A program made the translations under genes and the position numbers. The notes below the pieces were generated by a model. It was not told the DNA's origin. It searched no databases and worked only from the letters and a program-made list of their open reading frames with translations. This document shows positions 22,519 through 30,561 of a DNA stretch of 64,000 bases, piece after piece (position 1 is the first letter of the stretch; the number at the start of each line of letters is the position of its first letter). The stretch comes from Stenotrophomonas sp. NA06056 (lineage in GTDB: Bacteria; Pseudomonadota; Gammaproteobacteria; Xanthomonadales; Xanthomonadaceae), in the NCBI RefSeq assembly GCF_013364355.1, contig NZ_CP054931.1:3038001-3102000 (forward strand), read 5' to 3'.

Positions 22519-22552
22519 GTAGGCGACGACCGTTGGTCGTCGCTTCTTTTTC
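22519..22552 (+). terminator. REP palindrome acting as an intrinsic terminator
   Basis: GTAG at 22519 leads into a perfect stem, gcgacgacc/ggtcgtcgc (22523-22543), followed by TTCTTTTTC. It combines SMAG form with terminator form. It would end transcripts from the exported phosphodiesterase gene and reaches the purT stop codon. Confidence 0.65.
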
Positions 22553-23738
22553 AAGGGCGCAGTTCGACGCCGATGGCTTCGGCGGCATCACGCGCGATGG
22601 CACGCGCTTCGTCAATGGTTTCCGCGCGCGCCAGGGTCACGCCCACGCGGCGTTGGCCATGCACGCTGGGCTTGCCGAACAGGCGCACGGCGGTGTCCGG
22701 CACCTGCAGGGCAGCAGCCACGTTATTGAAGTACGGCACGCCCTCGCCGTGTGCCAACAGCGCGCACGAGGCCGACGGGCCGCTCTGGCGGATCACCGGG
22801 ATCGGCAGGCCAAGAATGGCCCGCGCATGCAGCGCGAATTCGCTCAGTTCCTGTGATACCAGCGTCACCAGGCCGGTGTCGTGCGGACGCGGTGATACTT
22901 CGCTGAACCACACTTCGTCGCCCTTCACGAACAGCTCGACACCGAACAGGCCCCAGCCACCGAGGTCGTCCGTGATCACGCGCGAGATCTCTTCCGCACG
23001 TGCCAGTGCCGCATTGGACATCGGCTGCGGCTGCCAGCTTTCGCGATAGTCGCCATCCTTCTGCAGGTGACCGATTGGCGCGCAGAACGAGGTGCCACCG
23101 GCATGGCGCACGGTCAGCAGGGTGATCTCGTAGTCGAAGTCGATGAAACCCTCGACGATGCAGCGCCCGGCACCTGCACGGCCACCGGTCTGCGCGTAGT
23201 CCCATGCCGGGGCGATGTCCGCCTCGCTGCGCAGCGTGCTCTGGCCCTTGCCCGAGGACGACATCACCGGCTTGACCACGCACGGCAGGCCAATCGCTGC
23301 CACTGCGTCGCGGTACTCGGCCTCGGTATCGACAAAGCGGTACGGCGAAGTCGGCAGGCCCAACGTCTCGGCAGCCAGGCGACGAATGCCCTCACGATCC
23401 ATGGTCAGGCGCGCGGCGCGTGCGGTCGGGATCACCCGCAGGCCCTGCTCCTGTTCCAGCTGCACCAGGGTTTCGGTGTGGATCGCTTCGATTTCCGGCA
23501 CCACCAGGTGCGGCTGCTCCTGCGCGATCAACTGGCGCAGGGCCATCGCGTCCAGCATGTCGATCACATGCGAGCGGTGCGCGACCTGCATCGCCGGGGC
23601 ATCGGCGTAACGGTCGGCGGCAATCACTTCCACGCCCAGCCGCTGCAGCTCGATGGCCACCTCCTTGCCAAGTTCGCCCGAGCCCAGCAGCAACACGCGG
23701 GTGGCGGAGGGAGACAACGGGGTTCCAAGCTTGGCCAT
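22551..23738 (-). CDS. purT: Formate-dependent phosphoribosylglycinamide formyltransferase
   Basis: PurT makes FGAR from GAR, formate and ATP in purine synthesis, as an alternative to folate-dependent PurN. The 395-residue ATP-grasp protein shows [20 protein letters not shown] at the N-terminus, the ATP-grasp block [14 protein letters not shown], and [25 protein letters not shown] with metal-binding Glu residues. The ATG at 23738 fits the family start. It is divergent from the SPFH operon across 145 bases. Confidence 0.96.
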   Translation of the reverse strand: MAKLGTPLSPSATRVLLLGSGELGKEVAIELQRLGVEVIAADRYADAPAMQVAHRSHVIDMLDAMALRQLIAQEQPHLVVPEIEAIHTETLVQLEQEQGLRVIPTARAARLTMDREGIRRLAAETLGLPTSPYRFVDTEAEYRDAVAAIGLPCVVKPVMSSSGKGQSTLRSEADIAPAWDYAQTGGRAGAGRCIVEGFIDFDYEITLLTVRHAGGTSFCAPIGHLQKDGDYRESWQPQPMSNAALARAEEISRVITDDLGGWGLFGVELFVKGDEVWFSEVSPRPHDTGLVTLVSQELSEFALHARAILGLPIPVIRQSGPSASCALLAHGEGVPYFNNVAAALQVPDTAVRLFGKPSVHGQRRVGVTLARAETIDEARAIARDAAEAIGVELRP

Positions 23739-23834
23739 GGCGGGGTTCCAGCAGCAATGTGAAGGCGGGTGGGCATTCTATCCGGTCCAGCCGAAGCATC
23801 AGGGGACACCCACCCGACGAACGGTAGCCCGAAT

Positions 23835-23857
23835 GTGATATCACTTTGATATCTTCA
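23835..23857 (+). promoter_or_regulatory. Tandem TGATATC boxes before the SPFH operon
   Basis: TGATATC occurs at 23836-23842 and again at 23847-23853, exactly one helical turn apart. The first lies within the perfect palindrome gtgatatcac (23835-23844). The AT-rich island lies 30-50 bases before the SPFH start codon in otherwise GC-rich DNA. It looks like an operator or an operator overlapping the promoter, perhaps for the RHH protein two genes in. That link is inference. Confidence 0.5.
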
Positions 23858-23883
23858 CTTCGAACCCTCAAGGACGTACCGCC

Positions 23884-24765
23884 ATGAAAGAGAAGTCGCT
23901 GTCCTCCCTCAACGGCCTCGGCGCGCTCGCCGGGTCCCTGGTCGTGGCCCTCGCCGGCGGCGCCCTGTTCGTGGCCGGGGTCGCGGCGAAGGCCAGCACC
24001 GGCTCGCCCAACGTGCTGCTGATCCTTGCCGGCCTGCTGATCGCCGCGCTGGCCCTGGTCGCGCTGGCCGGCCTGTACACCGTGCAGCCCAACCAGGCGG
24101 CGGTGGTCAGCCTGTTCGGCAAGTACGTAGGCACCGTCAAGGACAACGGCCTGCGCTGGAACAATCCCTTCTTCAGCAAGCGCCGCGTGAGCCAGCGCGT
24201 GCGCAATTTCGAGAGCGGCAAGCTGAAGGTCAACGAGCTGGACGGCAGCCCGATCGAGATCGCCGCGGTGATCGTCTGGCAGGTGGTCGACGCTTCCGAA
24301 GCGGTCTACAACGTGGACGACTACGAGAGCTTCGTGCACATCCAGTCCGAATCGGCGTTGCGCGCGATGGCCACCAGCTACCCCTACGACCAGCACGAGG
24401 ATGGCCAGCTGGCACTGCGCAGCCATGCCAGCGAGATCTCCCAGCACCTGAAGAACGAACTGGCCGAACGCCTCGCCGATGCCGGCGTGCAGGTGATCGA
24501 TGCGCGCATCAGCCACCTCGCCTACGCCGCTGAAATCGCCCAGGCGATGTTGCAGCGGCAGCAGGCCAATGCGGTGATCGCCGCACGCACGCGCATCGTC
24601 GCCGGTGCGGTCGGCATGGTCGAGATGGCGCTGGCCGAACTGCAGAAGAACGGCGTGGTGCAGCTGGATGAGGAGCGCAAGGCGCACATGGTCAGCAACC
24701 TGTTGACCGTGTTGTGCTCGGACCGCGGCACGCAGCCGGTCGTCAACACCGGTTCGCTGTACTGA
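23884..24765 (+). CDS. SPFH/band-7 domain membrane protein
   Basis: The 293-residue product has two N-terminal hydrophobic segments (about 10-33 and 43-66), then a band-7/SPFH domain beginning [20 protein letters not shown]. It continues through [19 protein letters not shown] and [20 protein letters not shown] to the helical end of the fold ([23 protein letters not shown]). Such proteins oligomerise in the inner membrane and organise microdomains or protease partners such as FtsH. The ATG at 23884 follows AAGGACG. It is the first gene of an operon whose next genes encode an RHH protein and a DUF4177 protein. Confidence 0.9.
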   Translation: MKEKSLSSLNGLGALAGSLVVALAGGALFVAGVAAKASTGSPNVLLILAGLLIAALALVALAGLYTVQPNQAAVVSLFGKYVGTVKDNGLRWNNPFFSKRRVSQRVRNFESGKLKVNELDGSPIEIAAVIVWQVVDASEAVYNVDDYESFVHIQSESALRAMATSYPYDQHEDGQLALRSHASEISQHLKNELAERLADAGVQVIDARISHLAYAAEIAQAMLQRQQANAVIAARTRIVAGAVGMVEMALAELQKNGVVQLDEERKAHMVSNLLTVLCSDRGTQPVVNTGSLY

Positions 24766-24810
24766 ACCACCCTCGCAACGGGGCGCCCCACCGCCCCGCC
24801 AGGAGTCTGC

Positions 24811-24990
24811 ATGAGCGAGAAAAAAGCCTATCCGCTGCGCATCAACGCCGAGGTCCTGGCGGCCGCACAGCGCTGGGCGGACGATGAACTGCGCAGCCTC
24901 AACGCACAGATCGAATACGTGCTGCGCGACGCACTGCGCAAGGCAGGACGCCTGCCCAAACCCAAGCCATCGCCGGAGGACAAGGAATGA
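24811..24990 (+). CDS. Arc-family ribbon-helix-helix DNA-binding protein
   Basis: This 59-residue protein is easily overlooked. It begins [12 protein letters not shown], a basic strand that would insert into the major groove. Helix one follows ([12 protein letters not shown]), then [18 protein letters not shown], which matches the Arc/MetJ second helix (Arc has RSxNSEI). The tail is [10 protein letters not shown]. An AGGAG ribosome site lies before ATG 24811. The stop overlaps the next start by four bases (ATGA). It probably acts as a dimeric autoregulator of this operon. That role is inferred from context. Confidence 0.85.
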   Translation: MSEKKAYPLRINAEVLAAAQRWADDELRSLNAQIEYVLRDALRKAGRLPKPKPSPEDKE

Positions 24991-25172
24991 GCAAGCGCTG
25001 GAATTACCTGACCGTCGAGGTCAAGACAACGATGATGGGCCTGCAGAAAGCCGACGACATCCAGGCCGAACTCAGCCGCCAGGGTCAGCTGGGCTGGGAG
25101 CTGGTCAACATCATCATCCCGGCGCCGATGCGCCCGGCCCTGCTGGTCTTCAAGAAGGAGCTGCAACCATGA
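24987..25172 (+). CDS. DUF4177 small protein
   Basis: The 61-residue product matches the DUF4177 pattern: [13 protein letters not shown] near the N-terminus, a central helix ([18 protein letters not shown]) containing the characteristic LGWELV, and a closing strand ([11 protein letters not shown]). No biochemical role is known for the family. It is coupled by ATGA overlaps to the RHH gene upstream and to the hydrolase gene downstream, so the three are probably made together. Confidence 0.85.
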   Translation: MSKRWNYLTVEVKTTMMGLQKADDIQAELSRQGQLGWELVNIIIPAPMRPALLVFKKELQP

Positions 25173-26458
25173 GCGCACGCCGTTCGTTGCTTGCTGTTTC
25201 CCTTGCCCTGCTGTCCGCCGCTGCCTCGGCGGCAGAACCGCATCAGGTCGCTGCGCGCCTGCTCGATCACCTGCAGGCGGGGCGGATCGCCGATGCCGAA
25301 GCCATGCTGACCCCGCAGATGGCCGCAGCCGTGCCTGCCGACAAGCTGCAGGGCCTGTGGCAGTCGCTGGGTGAACTGAAGCAGCGCGGACCCGCGCGCA
25401 GCAGCGAGCAGCAGGGCCTGCACCTGGTGGAGGTGCCGCTGCAGTTCGCCGGTGGTGCGGTGATCGCGCAGGTGGCGGTGAACGCGCAGGACAAGGTGGC
25501 CGGACTGCTGTTGCGCCCGGCGCCCGCTGCCAAGGCACCGCCACCGCCAGCCGACGCGAACTACAGCGAAGCCGATTTCAGCGTGCCGCAGGCGCGCGGT
25601 GCGCTGCCCGGCACGTTGGCCCTGCCCAAGGGCAAAGGCCCGTTCCCGGCCGTAGTGCTGGTACACGGTTCCGGCCCGCAGGATCGCGACGAAACCATCG
25701 GCGGCAATCGCCCGTTCCTGGACATCGCCCGCGGCCTGGCCGCGCAGGGAATCGCCGTGCTGCGCTACGACAAGCGCACCCATGCCCGCCCGCAGGATTT
25801 CCAGAGCGGCAGCTTCGACGTTGATGACGAGACCACCGACGACGCCGTTGCGGCGTTGAGCGCGCTGGCGGCGGACCCACGCATCGATGGCAAGCGGATC
25901 TTCGTGCTCGGCCACAGCCAGGGCGGCATGCTCGCCCCGCGCATCGCCAGCCGCTGGCCACAGGCGCGCGGCGCGATCCTGTGGGCAGCACCTGCGCGCA
26001 CGCTGCTTGAACTGCTGCCGGAGCAGAATCGCTACCTGTTGTCGCTGGACGGCGCGATCAGTGCCCCGGAACAGGCGTTCCTGGACAAACTGGCCGCGCA
26101 GATCGCCGCGGCCCGCAGCGACACGCCTGCAGCCGCCAGCGAACTGCCATTGGGTGTGCCGCAGACGTTCTGGAAGAGCATCGAAGCAGTGAACGCACGC
26201 GCCGATGCGCTGGCCCTGCACAAGCCGTTGCTGATGCTGCATGGCGGCCGTGACTTCCAGGTGCCGGATGCCGACTGGACGCTGTGGAAGCAGGCACTGG
26301 CCAAGCGCACGGACGTGCAATGGCAGGCCTACCCGGCACTGAACCACATCGGCATCGCCGGCAGCGGCCCCAGCTCGCTGAAGGAATACGCCCAGCCCGG
26401 CCACGTCGATGCACAGCTGATTGATGACGTGGCGCGCTGGGTAGGCGCACAGCGATGA
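25169..26458 (+). CDS. Exported alpha/beta-hydrolase with DUF3887-like N-terminus
   Basis: The 429-residue product has a signal peptide (SLLAVSLALLSAAASAAE). A DUF3887-like helical/beta domain follows at about 25-115, then a Pro/Ala linker, then an alpha/beta-hydrolase domain. The oxyanion loop is VVLVHGSGPQDRDE, the nucleophile is Ser250 in GHSQGG, a probable acid lies near HGGRDFQVP, and the His is in PALNHIG. It is a probable periplasmic esterase of unknown substrate. The ATG at 25169 overlaps the DUF4177 stop, and its own stop overlaps the next gene, both as ATGA. Confidence 0.88.
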   Translation: MSARRSLLAVSLALLSAAASAAEPHQVAARLLDHLQAGRIADAEAMLTPQMAAAVPADKLQGLWQSLGELKQRGPARSSEQQGLHLVEVPLQFAGGAVIAQVAVNAQDKVAGLLLRPAPAAKAPPPPADANYSEADFSVPQARGALPGTLALPKGKGPFPAVVLVHGSGPQDRDETIGGNRPFLDIARGLAAQGIAVLRYDKRTHARPQDFQSGSFDVDDETTDDAVAALSALAADPRIDGKRIFVLGHSQGGMLAPRIASRWPQARGAILWAAPARTLLELLPEQNRYLLSLDGAISAPEQAFLDKLAAQIAAARSDTPAAASELPLGVPQTFWKSIEAVNARADALALHKPLLMLHGGRDFQVPDADWTLWKQALAKRTDVQWQAYPALNHIGIAGSGPSSLKEYAQPGHVDAQLIDDVARWVGAQR

Positions 26459-27048
26459 GCGGCAGCGACCCGCAACCGTTCGAGCTGGCGGACAGCTCCC
26501 CGCTGCGGGTGCTGTGGGTACTGCTGCCGGTACTGGCGGTACTGGGCATCGGCAGCTGGGCGCAGTTGCACGACAACCGCACGCAGGCACCGTGGATCGA
26601 GGTCACCCTGTCGCCGCCCTTCTTCCTGATGGGCGGCAGTGCGGCGTGGAGCCTGGCGGTGACCGTGCTGATCGGCATCGGCCTGGGCTGGGCCTTCTTC
26701 CGTCGCCGGGTGGTACTGGACGGGCCGGTGCTGGACGTACGCTCAACGCTGTATCGCCGCCGCACGCCGGTGGCCGACCTGCTGCTGGACCAGGCCGAGG
26801 TGGTCGACCTGGGCCGTGATCGTCGCTATGGCATCCGCTTCAAGACCAATGGCTACAGCATGCCCGGCTTCTATTCGGGACACTTCCGCCTGCAGGGCGG
26901 CGGCAAGGGCTTTGCCCTGGTTACCGACCGCGCACGCACGCTGGTGATTCCGGTGCGCGGCGGCAGCACCCTGCTGCTCAGCCTGGAGCGCCCGCAGGCG
27001 CTGCTGAAGGCGCTGCGCAAGGTGGCCGCCACGGCGCCACGGCAGTAA
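26455..27048 (+). CDS. Two-pass membrane protein with PH-like domain
   Basis: The 197-residue product has two transmembrane helices (about 17-36 and 60-83) followed by a beta-rich domain like bacterial PH or YdbT-type domains. Segments include VVLDGPVLDVRSTLYRRRTPVADL and FALVTDRARTLVIPVRGG. It is predicted to be an inner-membrane protein with the PH-like domain in the cytoplasm. It overlaps the hydrolase gene by four bases. The next gene starts 10 bases after its stop. The family assignment is tentative. Confidence 0.7.
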   Translation: MSGSDPQPFELADSSPLRVLWVLLPVLAVLGIGSWAQLHDNRTQAPWIEVTLSPPFFLMGGSAAWSLAVTVLIGIGLGWAFFRRRVVLDGPVLDVRSTLYRRRTPVADLLLDQAEVVDLGRDRRYGIRFKTNGYSMPGFYSGHFRLQGGGKGFALVTDRARTLVIPVRGGSTLLLSLERPQALLKALRKVAATAPRQ

Positions 27049-27057
27049 GCTGGATCG

Positions 27058-27867
27058 ATGCACCGCACCGCTCCACTGTTGATCAACACCGAGACCGTCG
27101 AACTGTGGCCAGCGCCGCTGCTGCGCGCGCGCAGCAATCTCGACGCCCGCCTGCTGGCACGCGCGTACTGGGTGCTGCGGCGCAAGCAGGATGGCCGCTA
27201 CCTGGCGGCAGTGCTGGCGCACGGTGTGCACTCGCTGGTGCCGCGGCTGCCACGCGAACCGGGCGTGGAGGACGCGCTGGCGTTGCTGGAAGGCGCGCGG
27301 TCACGGCCGTTCGGTGCTGCACTGGAAGACCAGTGGCTGCCGCTGACCGGCCTGCAGCAACGCCTGCAGCAGCTGGGTCTGGATGCGCAGCGCTATGCGC
27401 AGGACAGTGGATTGGCGCTGGAGGCCGAGCCCTGCCTGCTGCACTTCGCCGGACGCGATCGCTTCGCACGCCCGTTGTGGCTGCGGCGCGGTGCCGCGCA
27501 GGGCTGGCGACGGATGCGCCTGCACGCTGCGCGGGATGGCATTGCACTGGACGCGATCTCCGGCTTCCGCAGCCATGCGTATCAGCTCGGCATTTTCGAA
27601 CGGAAGTTGGCGCGCGGGCAGAGTGTGGCGCAGATCCTGCAGGTCAATGCTGCGCCAGGATTCAGCGAACACCACAGTGGTCACGCACTGGACATCGGCA
27701 CGCCGGGGGACGCGCCGGCAGAAGAGACCTTCGAGGCGACGGCCGCGTTTGCGTGGCTGCAGGCCAATGCCGGAGCGCATGGGTTCCATCTGAGCTATCC
27801 GCGCGACAACCCGCATGGGATCGTCTACGAACCGTGGCACTGGTGCTGGAAACCGGCCAACGGCTGA
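27058..27867 (+). CDS. M15-family D-alanyl-D-alanine carboxypeptidase-like protein
   Basis: The C-terminal half of this 269-residue protein is a VanY/M15B peptidase domain: SGFRSHAYQLGIFERKLARG, then the zinc motif SEHHSGHALD (Ser203, His205, Asp212) and the closing YEPWHWCW with His261. The N-terminal 130 residues are less familiar and mostly helical. No signal peptide is visible, which is unusual for a peptidoglycan carboxypeptidase. It may act on recycled cytoplasmic muropeptides, or the start may be wrong. It lies 10 bases after the PH-like gene and so may be the last gene of the SPFH operon. Confidence 0.85.
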   Translation: MHRTAPLLINTETVELWPAPLLRARSNLDARLLARAYWVLRRKQDGRYLAAVLAHGVHSLVPRLPREPGVEDALALLEGARSRPFGAALEDQWLPLTGLQQRLQQLGLDAQRYAQDSGLALEAEPCLLHFAGRDRFARPLWLRRGAAQGWRRMRLHAARDGIALDAISGFRSHAYQLGIFERKLARGQSVAQILQVNAAPGFSEHHSGHALDIGTPGDAPAEETFEATAAFAWLQANAGAHGFHLSYPRDNPHGIVYEPWHWCWKPANG

Positions 27868-27904
27868 GCCCCTCGTGGCGAACGCTTGACTGCGATCCCG
27901 GGTT

Positions 27905-28008
27905 GGCCGGGAGGGTGGGCGGCGCAGGGGCCGCTGCAAGTACGTCCATGTAAGCTCGGGCGCGCCATCCATGGCGCTTACGCCCCTGCGCCGCCCACCC
28001 TCCCGGCC
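27905..28008. repeat. 104-bp inverted repeat with perfect 27-bp arms
   Basis: Arms 27905-27931 and 27982-28008 are exact reverse complements. Between them lies a second palindrome, cgccatccatggcg (27964-27977). The element occupies the 257-base gap between the M15 gene and the DUF423 gene. It is not of the GTAG class and has no open frame. It resembles a small non-autonomous repeat or MITE-like element. Confidence 0.8.
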
Positions 28009-28083
28009 ACGGACAGTTCCCGCGTGCGTTCGCCACGGAATGGAACAAAAGAGCAAAGGCAGAAGCGGGTCGCTGCGCTTGAA

Positions 28084-28103
28084 GCCGGGCATGGCCCGGC
28101 GCT
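28084..28103. repeat. Truncated SMAG/REP palindrome
   Basis: gccgggcatggcccggcgct matches the GCCGGGC subclass but lacks the CTAC end. It appears to be a decayed copy. Confidence 0.55.
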
Positions 28104-28124
28104 GGCCATGCGTGGGCGCTGCGG

Positions 28125-28496
28125 TCAGCGTCTCAACGCGTTGATACCCAACAGTACCCATCCGGCCATCAGCGTGGTGCCGCCTACCGGCGCCAGTCGC
28201 GTCGGCCACTGCCACAGTGCGCCGCCCACCAGGCTGCCGGCGAACAGCAGCACGCCCAGCAGCAACACGTACAAGGCCAGATGCGCGATCGCGCCCTGCG
28301 CGCGCGGACCGAGCGCTGCCAGTACCGCACCGTGGGCAAACGCGTACAACGCCGCCATGTTCAGATGCTGCTGCGCCAGCGGATCGGACACGCCGTGCGC
28401 GGCATAGGCAGACAGACCGATCGAGGCGGCCGCCAGCAGCGCCCCCAGGCAGGCCAGCAACGACGGTTTACGCGCGCGTCGTTCGGAATTGAACAT
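28125..28496 (-). CDS. DUF423 family inner-membrane protein
   Basis: The 123-residue product has four transmembrane helices. It carries the DUF423 (YgdD-like) blocks ASIGLSAYAAHGVSDPLAQQ, ALYAFAHGAVL and GTTLMAGWVLLGINA. The biochemical role of the family is unknown. The ATG at 28496 is preceded on the minus strand by CAAGGAGCTGTC, a good ribosome site. A terminator upstream separates it from the SRPBCC gene, so it needs its own promoter. Confidence 0.88.
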   Translation of the reverse strand: MFNSERRARKPSLLACLGALLAAASIGLSAYAAHGVSDPLAQQHLNMAALYAFAHGAVLAALGPRAQGAIAHLALYVLLLGVLLFAGSLVGGALWQWPTRLAPVGGTTLMAGWVLLGINALRR

Positions 28497-28540
28497 GACA
28501 GCTCCTTGCGCAATGCCCGATACCGGGCTCGAGATGAAAA

Positions 28541-28569
28541 AAAACGCGCCGCAGGAAGCGGCGCGTTTT
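28541..28569 (-). terminator. Intrinsic terminator of the SRPBCC gene
   Basis: The perfect 12-base stem aaaacgcgccgc/gcggcgcgtttt with a five-base loop is flanked by a run of eight A residues, which reads as T on the minus strand. Confidence 0.85.
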
Positions 28570-28600
28570 CGTGTCCAACACTACATGGGTCAGCCGAGGC

Positions 28601-29674
28601 TTACTTGACGGCCCAGTAGATGTCGTAGGTCGCTTCCGGGGTGAACGACTTGTCCACGCCGTCCTTCCAGGTTTCGTACGGACGGTCGATGACTTCGTTG
28701 CCCGAGGTCACGGCCCAGGCACGCAGGGCGCTGCGGGCCACGTCCAGACCTGCCATGTGGCCGGTGTAGGCCGCATGCGCCGAACGATGCGGAGCAACGC
28801 GGACGTACTTGACCGGTGCGCCGCCGTCGATCTTGACGGTCAGCTGTTCGGCCGGCACGCCTTCGGCGCCCTTCTTCTTCACCGGCTGGGCGATGTCGAA
28901 GGCGTACTTCTCAGCACCGAAATCGGTGGTGATGATACGCAGCGGACCGGCGGCTTCCAGGCCATTGGCCTCGATCACGCGCTTGATCCACTCCTGATTG
29001 TCCTTGATGGACTTGGTGATGGATTCCTGGCCGCGGTCGACGTTGCCGGCGGTAACCACCAGCAGGTCTTCGGCCGGGACATCGACGATGCCCAGATCGG
29101 TCAGCGGCGCTTCGGCGGTGCGGTAGTCGACGTTCGGCACGGTGGCCAGCATGTTAGCCATGCGCGACAGCCCCATCTTGATGTCATCACCGATCTGGCG
29201 GCTGACATACAGGCCTGCGTAGCGGCCGAACAGGTCGAAGCCGTACTTCACCGAGTAGTCCTGGGTGATCTTGACGTTGCGGCCACCCTTGCCGGTCGGC
29301 TCCAGGTTGAAGGTGGTGACCTTGTCGTGGCCCCGGGTCGGGTCCTCGATGGCGATCACAACACGCTTGTTCTCTTCGGCTTCGGTCACTTTCCAGGAAC
29401 CGGTGCCCAGGTCCTTGGAGGTGAAGTCGAGGGTGGCGCCGACGCCGGAGGCCGGGCCGGACAGCTTCAGTTCAACGGCGGGATCGCGCAGGACCAGCGG
29501 GTTCCAGTCTTTGAAGCGGCGCAGGCTGCTGACCGTGTCGTACACGATCGTCATCTTGCGGTTGGTCTCGATGCTTTCGGTGATGTGACGCTCGCCCGGC
29601 AGACAGACGCCAATGATGACGAACAGGCCAGCCACGATCCCCAAGGCGATCAGGAACTCGATAATACGGGTCAT
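28601..29674 (-). CDS. SRPBCC (polyketide cyclase-like) protein with effector-binding-like C-terminus
   Basis: The 357-residue product has an N-terminal hydrophobic segment (FLIALGIVAGLFVIIGVCLPG) that could anchor it or serve as a signal peptide. An SRPBCC lipid-binding-type domain follows at about 35-185 (FKDWNPLVLRDP, TGSWKVTEAEENKRVVIAIE). The C-terminal half resembles GyrI/AraC-effector-type beta folds (VKYVRVAPHRSAHAAYTGHM, WAVTSGNEVIDRPYE). It probably binds a hydrophobic ligand. No catalytic residues can be named. The gene stands alone, with a strong terminator downstream. Confidence 0.8.
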   Translation of the reverse strand: MTRIIEFLIALGIVAGLFVIIGVCLPGERHITESIETNRKMTIVYDTVSSLRRFKDWNPLVLRDPAVELKLSGPASGVGATLDFTSKDLGTGSWKVTEAEENKRVVIAIEDPTRGHDKVTTFNLEPTGKGGRNVKITQDYSVKYGFDLFGRYAGLYVSRQIGDDIKMGLSRMANMLATVPNVDYRTAEAPLTDLGIVDVPAEDLLVVTAGNVDRGQESITKSIKDNQEWIKRVIEANGLEAAGPLRIITTDFGAEKYAFDIAQPVKKKGAEGVPAEQLTVKIDGGAPVKYVRVAPHRSAHAAYTGHMAGLDVARSALRAWAVTSGNEVIDRPYETWKDGVDKSFTPEATYDIYWAVK

Positions 29675-29722
29675 TCAGAGAGTCTCCGGGGCCGATCCCA
29701 CGGCCGGGTTGATTGAAGCGAA

Positions 29723-29770
29723 GCGCCAATCCTAGCAGGCTTCGCGGGCATTGGTTATCGGGATTGGCGC
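29723..29770. repeat. Perfect 10-bp inverted repeat upstream of the SRPBCC gene
   Basis: gcgccaatcc (29723-29732) and ggattggcgc (29761-29770) are exact reverse complements 28 bases apart, 49 bases before the SRPBCC start. It could be an operator or part of a folded leader. Confidence 0.45.
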
Positions 29771-29919
29771 ACCGGTTTCCGTGCCGGCTGCGCATTTGTA
29801 TGCACAAAGAATTCGAAGGGTAACGCATCCGCGTACCCGGCAAGTAGGGGGCAAACAGGGAGCAACCCTGAATCCGGGCCCTGACTTCACGCCAAGTCTT
29901 TGTCGTTAAACGATTTTCC

Positions 29920-30561
29920 TCACACCAACTGGAGTTCAAACGCTTTCAGGACCGCACGCGTACGGTCGCGCACGCCCAGCTTGGAGAGGATGTTGGACAC
30001 ATGGTTCTTGATCGTGCCCTCGGCGACCCCCAGCGAATTGGCGATCTCCTTGTTGGAGAAACCGCTGGCCATCAGCCGCAGGATCTCGGTCTCGCGGTCG
30101 GTCAGCGGGTCGGGGCGGTCCAGGCTGACGAAATCGTTGCGCATGTGCTCCAGGCCGGACAGCAGGCGCTGGGTCACCGCCGGCTGCACCAGCGAACCGC
30201 CATCGGCCACCGTGCGGATCGCCCCGACCAGCTGCGCCAGGGTTACGTCCTTGAGCAGGTAGCCCTTGGCACCGGCCTTCAGCCCGGCCAATACCAGCTG
30301 ATCATCGTCGAAGGTGGTCAGGATGATGGTCGGCGGCAGCTGTTCCTGCCGTGACAGCACCTGCAGCGCCTCCAGCCCGGACATCACCGGCATGCGCATG
30401 TCCATCAGGACCACATCCGGACGGATCTGCGGGATCAACTCGACCGCCTGGCGGCCATCGGCGGCCTCGGCCACCACTTCGATGCCGTCGTCGAGCGCCA
30501 GCAGCGAGCGGATCCCCTGCCGCACCAGGGTTTGGTCGTCGACCAGGCAGACGCGAATCAT
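29920..30561 (-). CDS. NarL/LuxR-type response regulator (DesR-like)
   Basis: The 213-residue product has a receiver domain with the acidic pocket at DD8-9, phospho-acceptor Asp54 (VVLMDMRMP) and the conserved Lys in YLLKD. A LuxR helix-turn-helix follows (LTDRETEILRLMASGFSNKEIANSLGVAEGTIKNHVSNILSKLGVRDR region). The ATG at 30561 overlaps the histidine kinase stop by one base, so the pair is co-translated. The target genes cannot be told from the sequence. Adjacent SRPBCC and GNAT genes are candidates by position only. Confidence 0.93.
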   Translation of the reverse strand: MIRVCLVDDQTLVRQGIRSLLALDDGIEVVAEAADGRQAVELIPQIRPDVVLMDMRMPVMSGLEALQVLSRQEQLPPTIILTTFDDDQLVLAGLKAGAKGYLLKDVTLAQLVGAIRTVADGGSLVQPAVTQRLLSGLEHMRNDFVSLDRPDPLTDRETEILRLMASGFSNKEIANSLGVAEGTIKNHVSNILSKLGVRDRTRAVLKAFELQLV

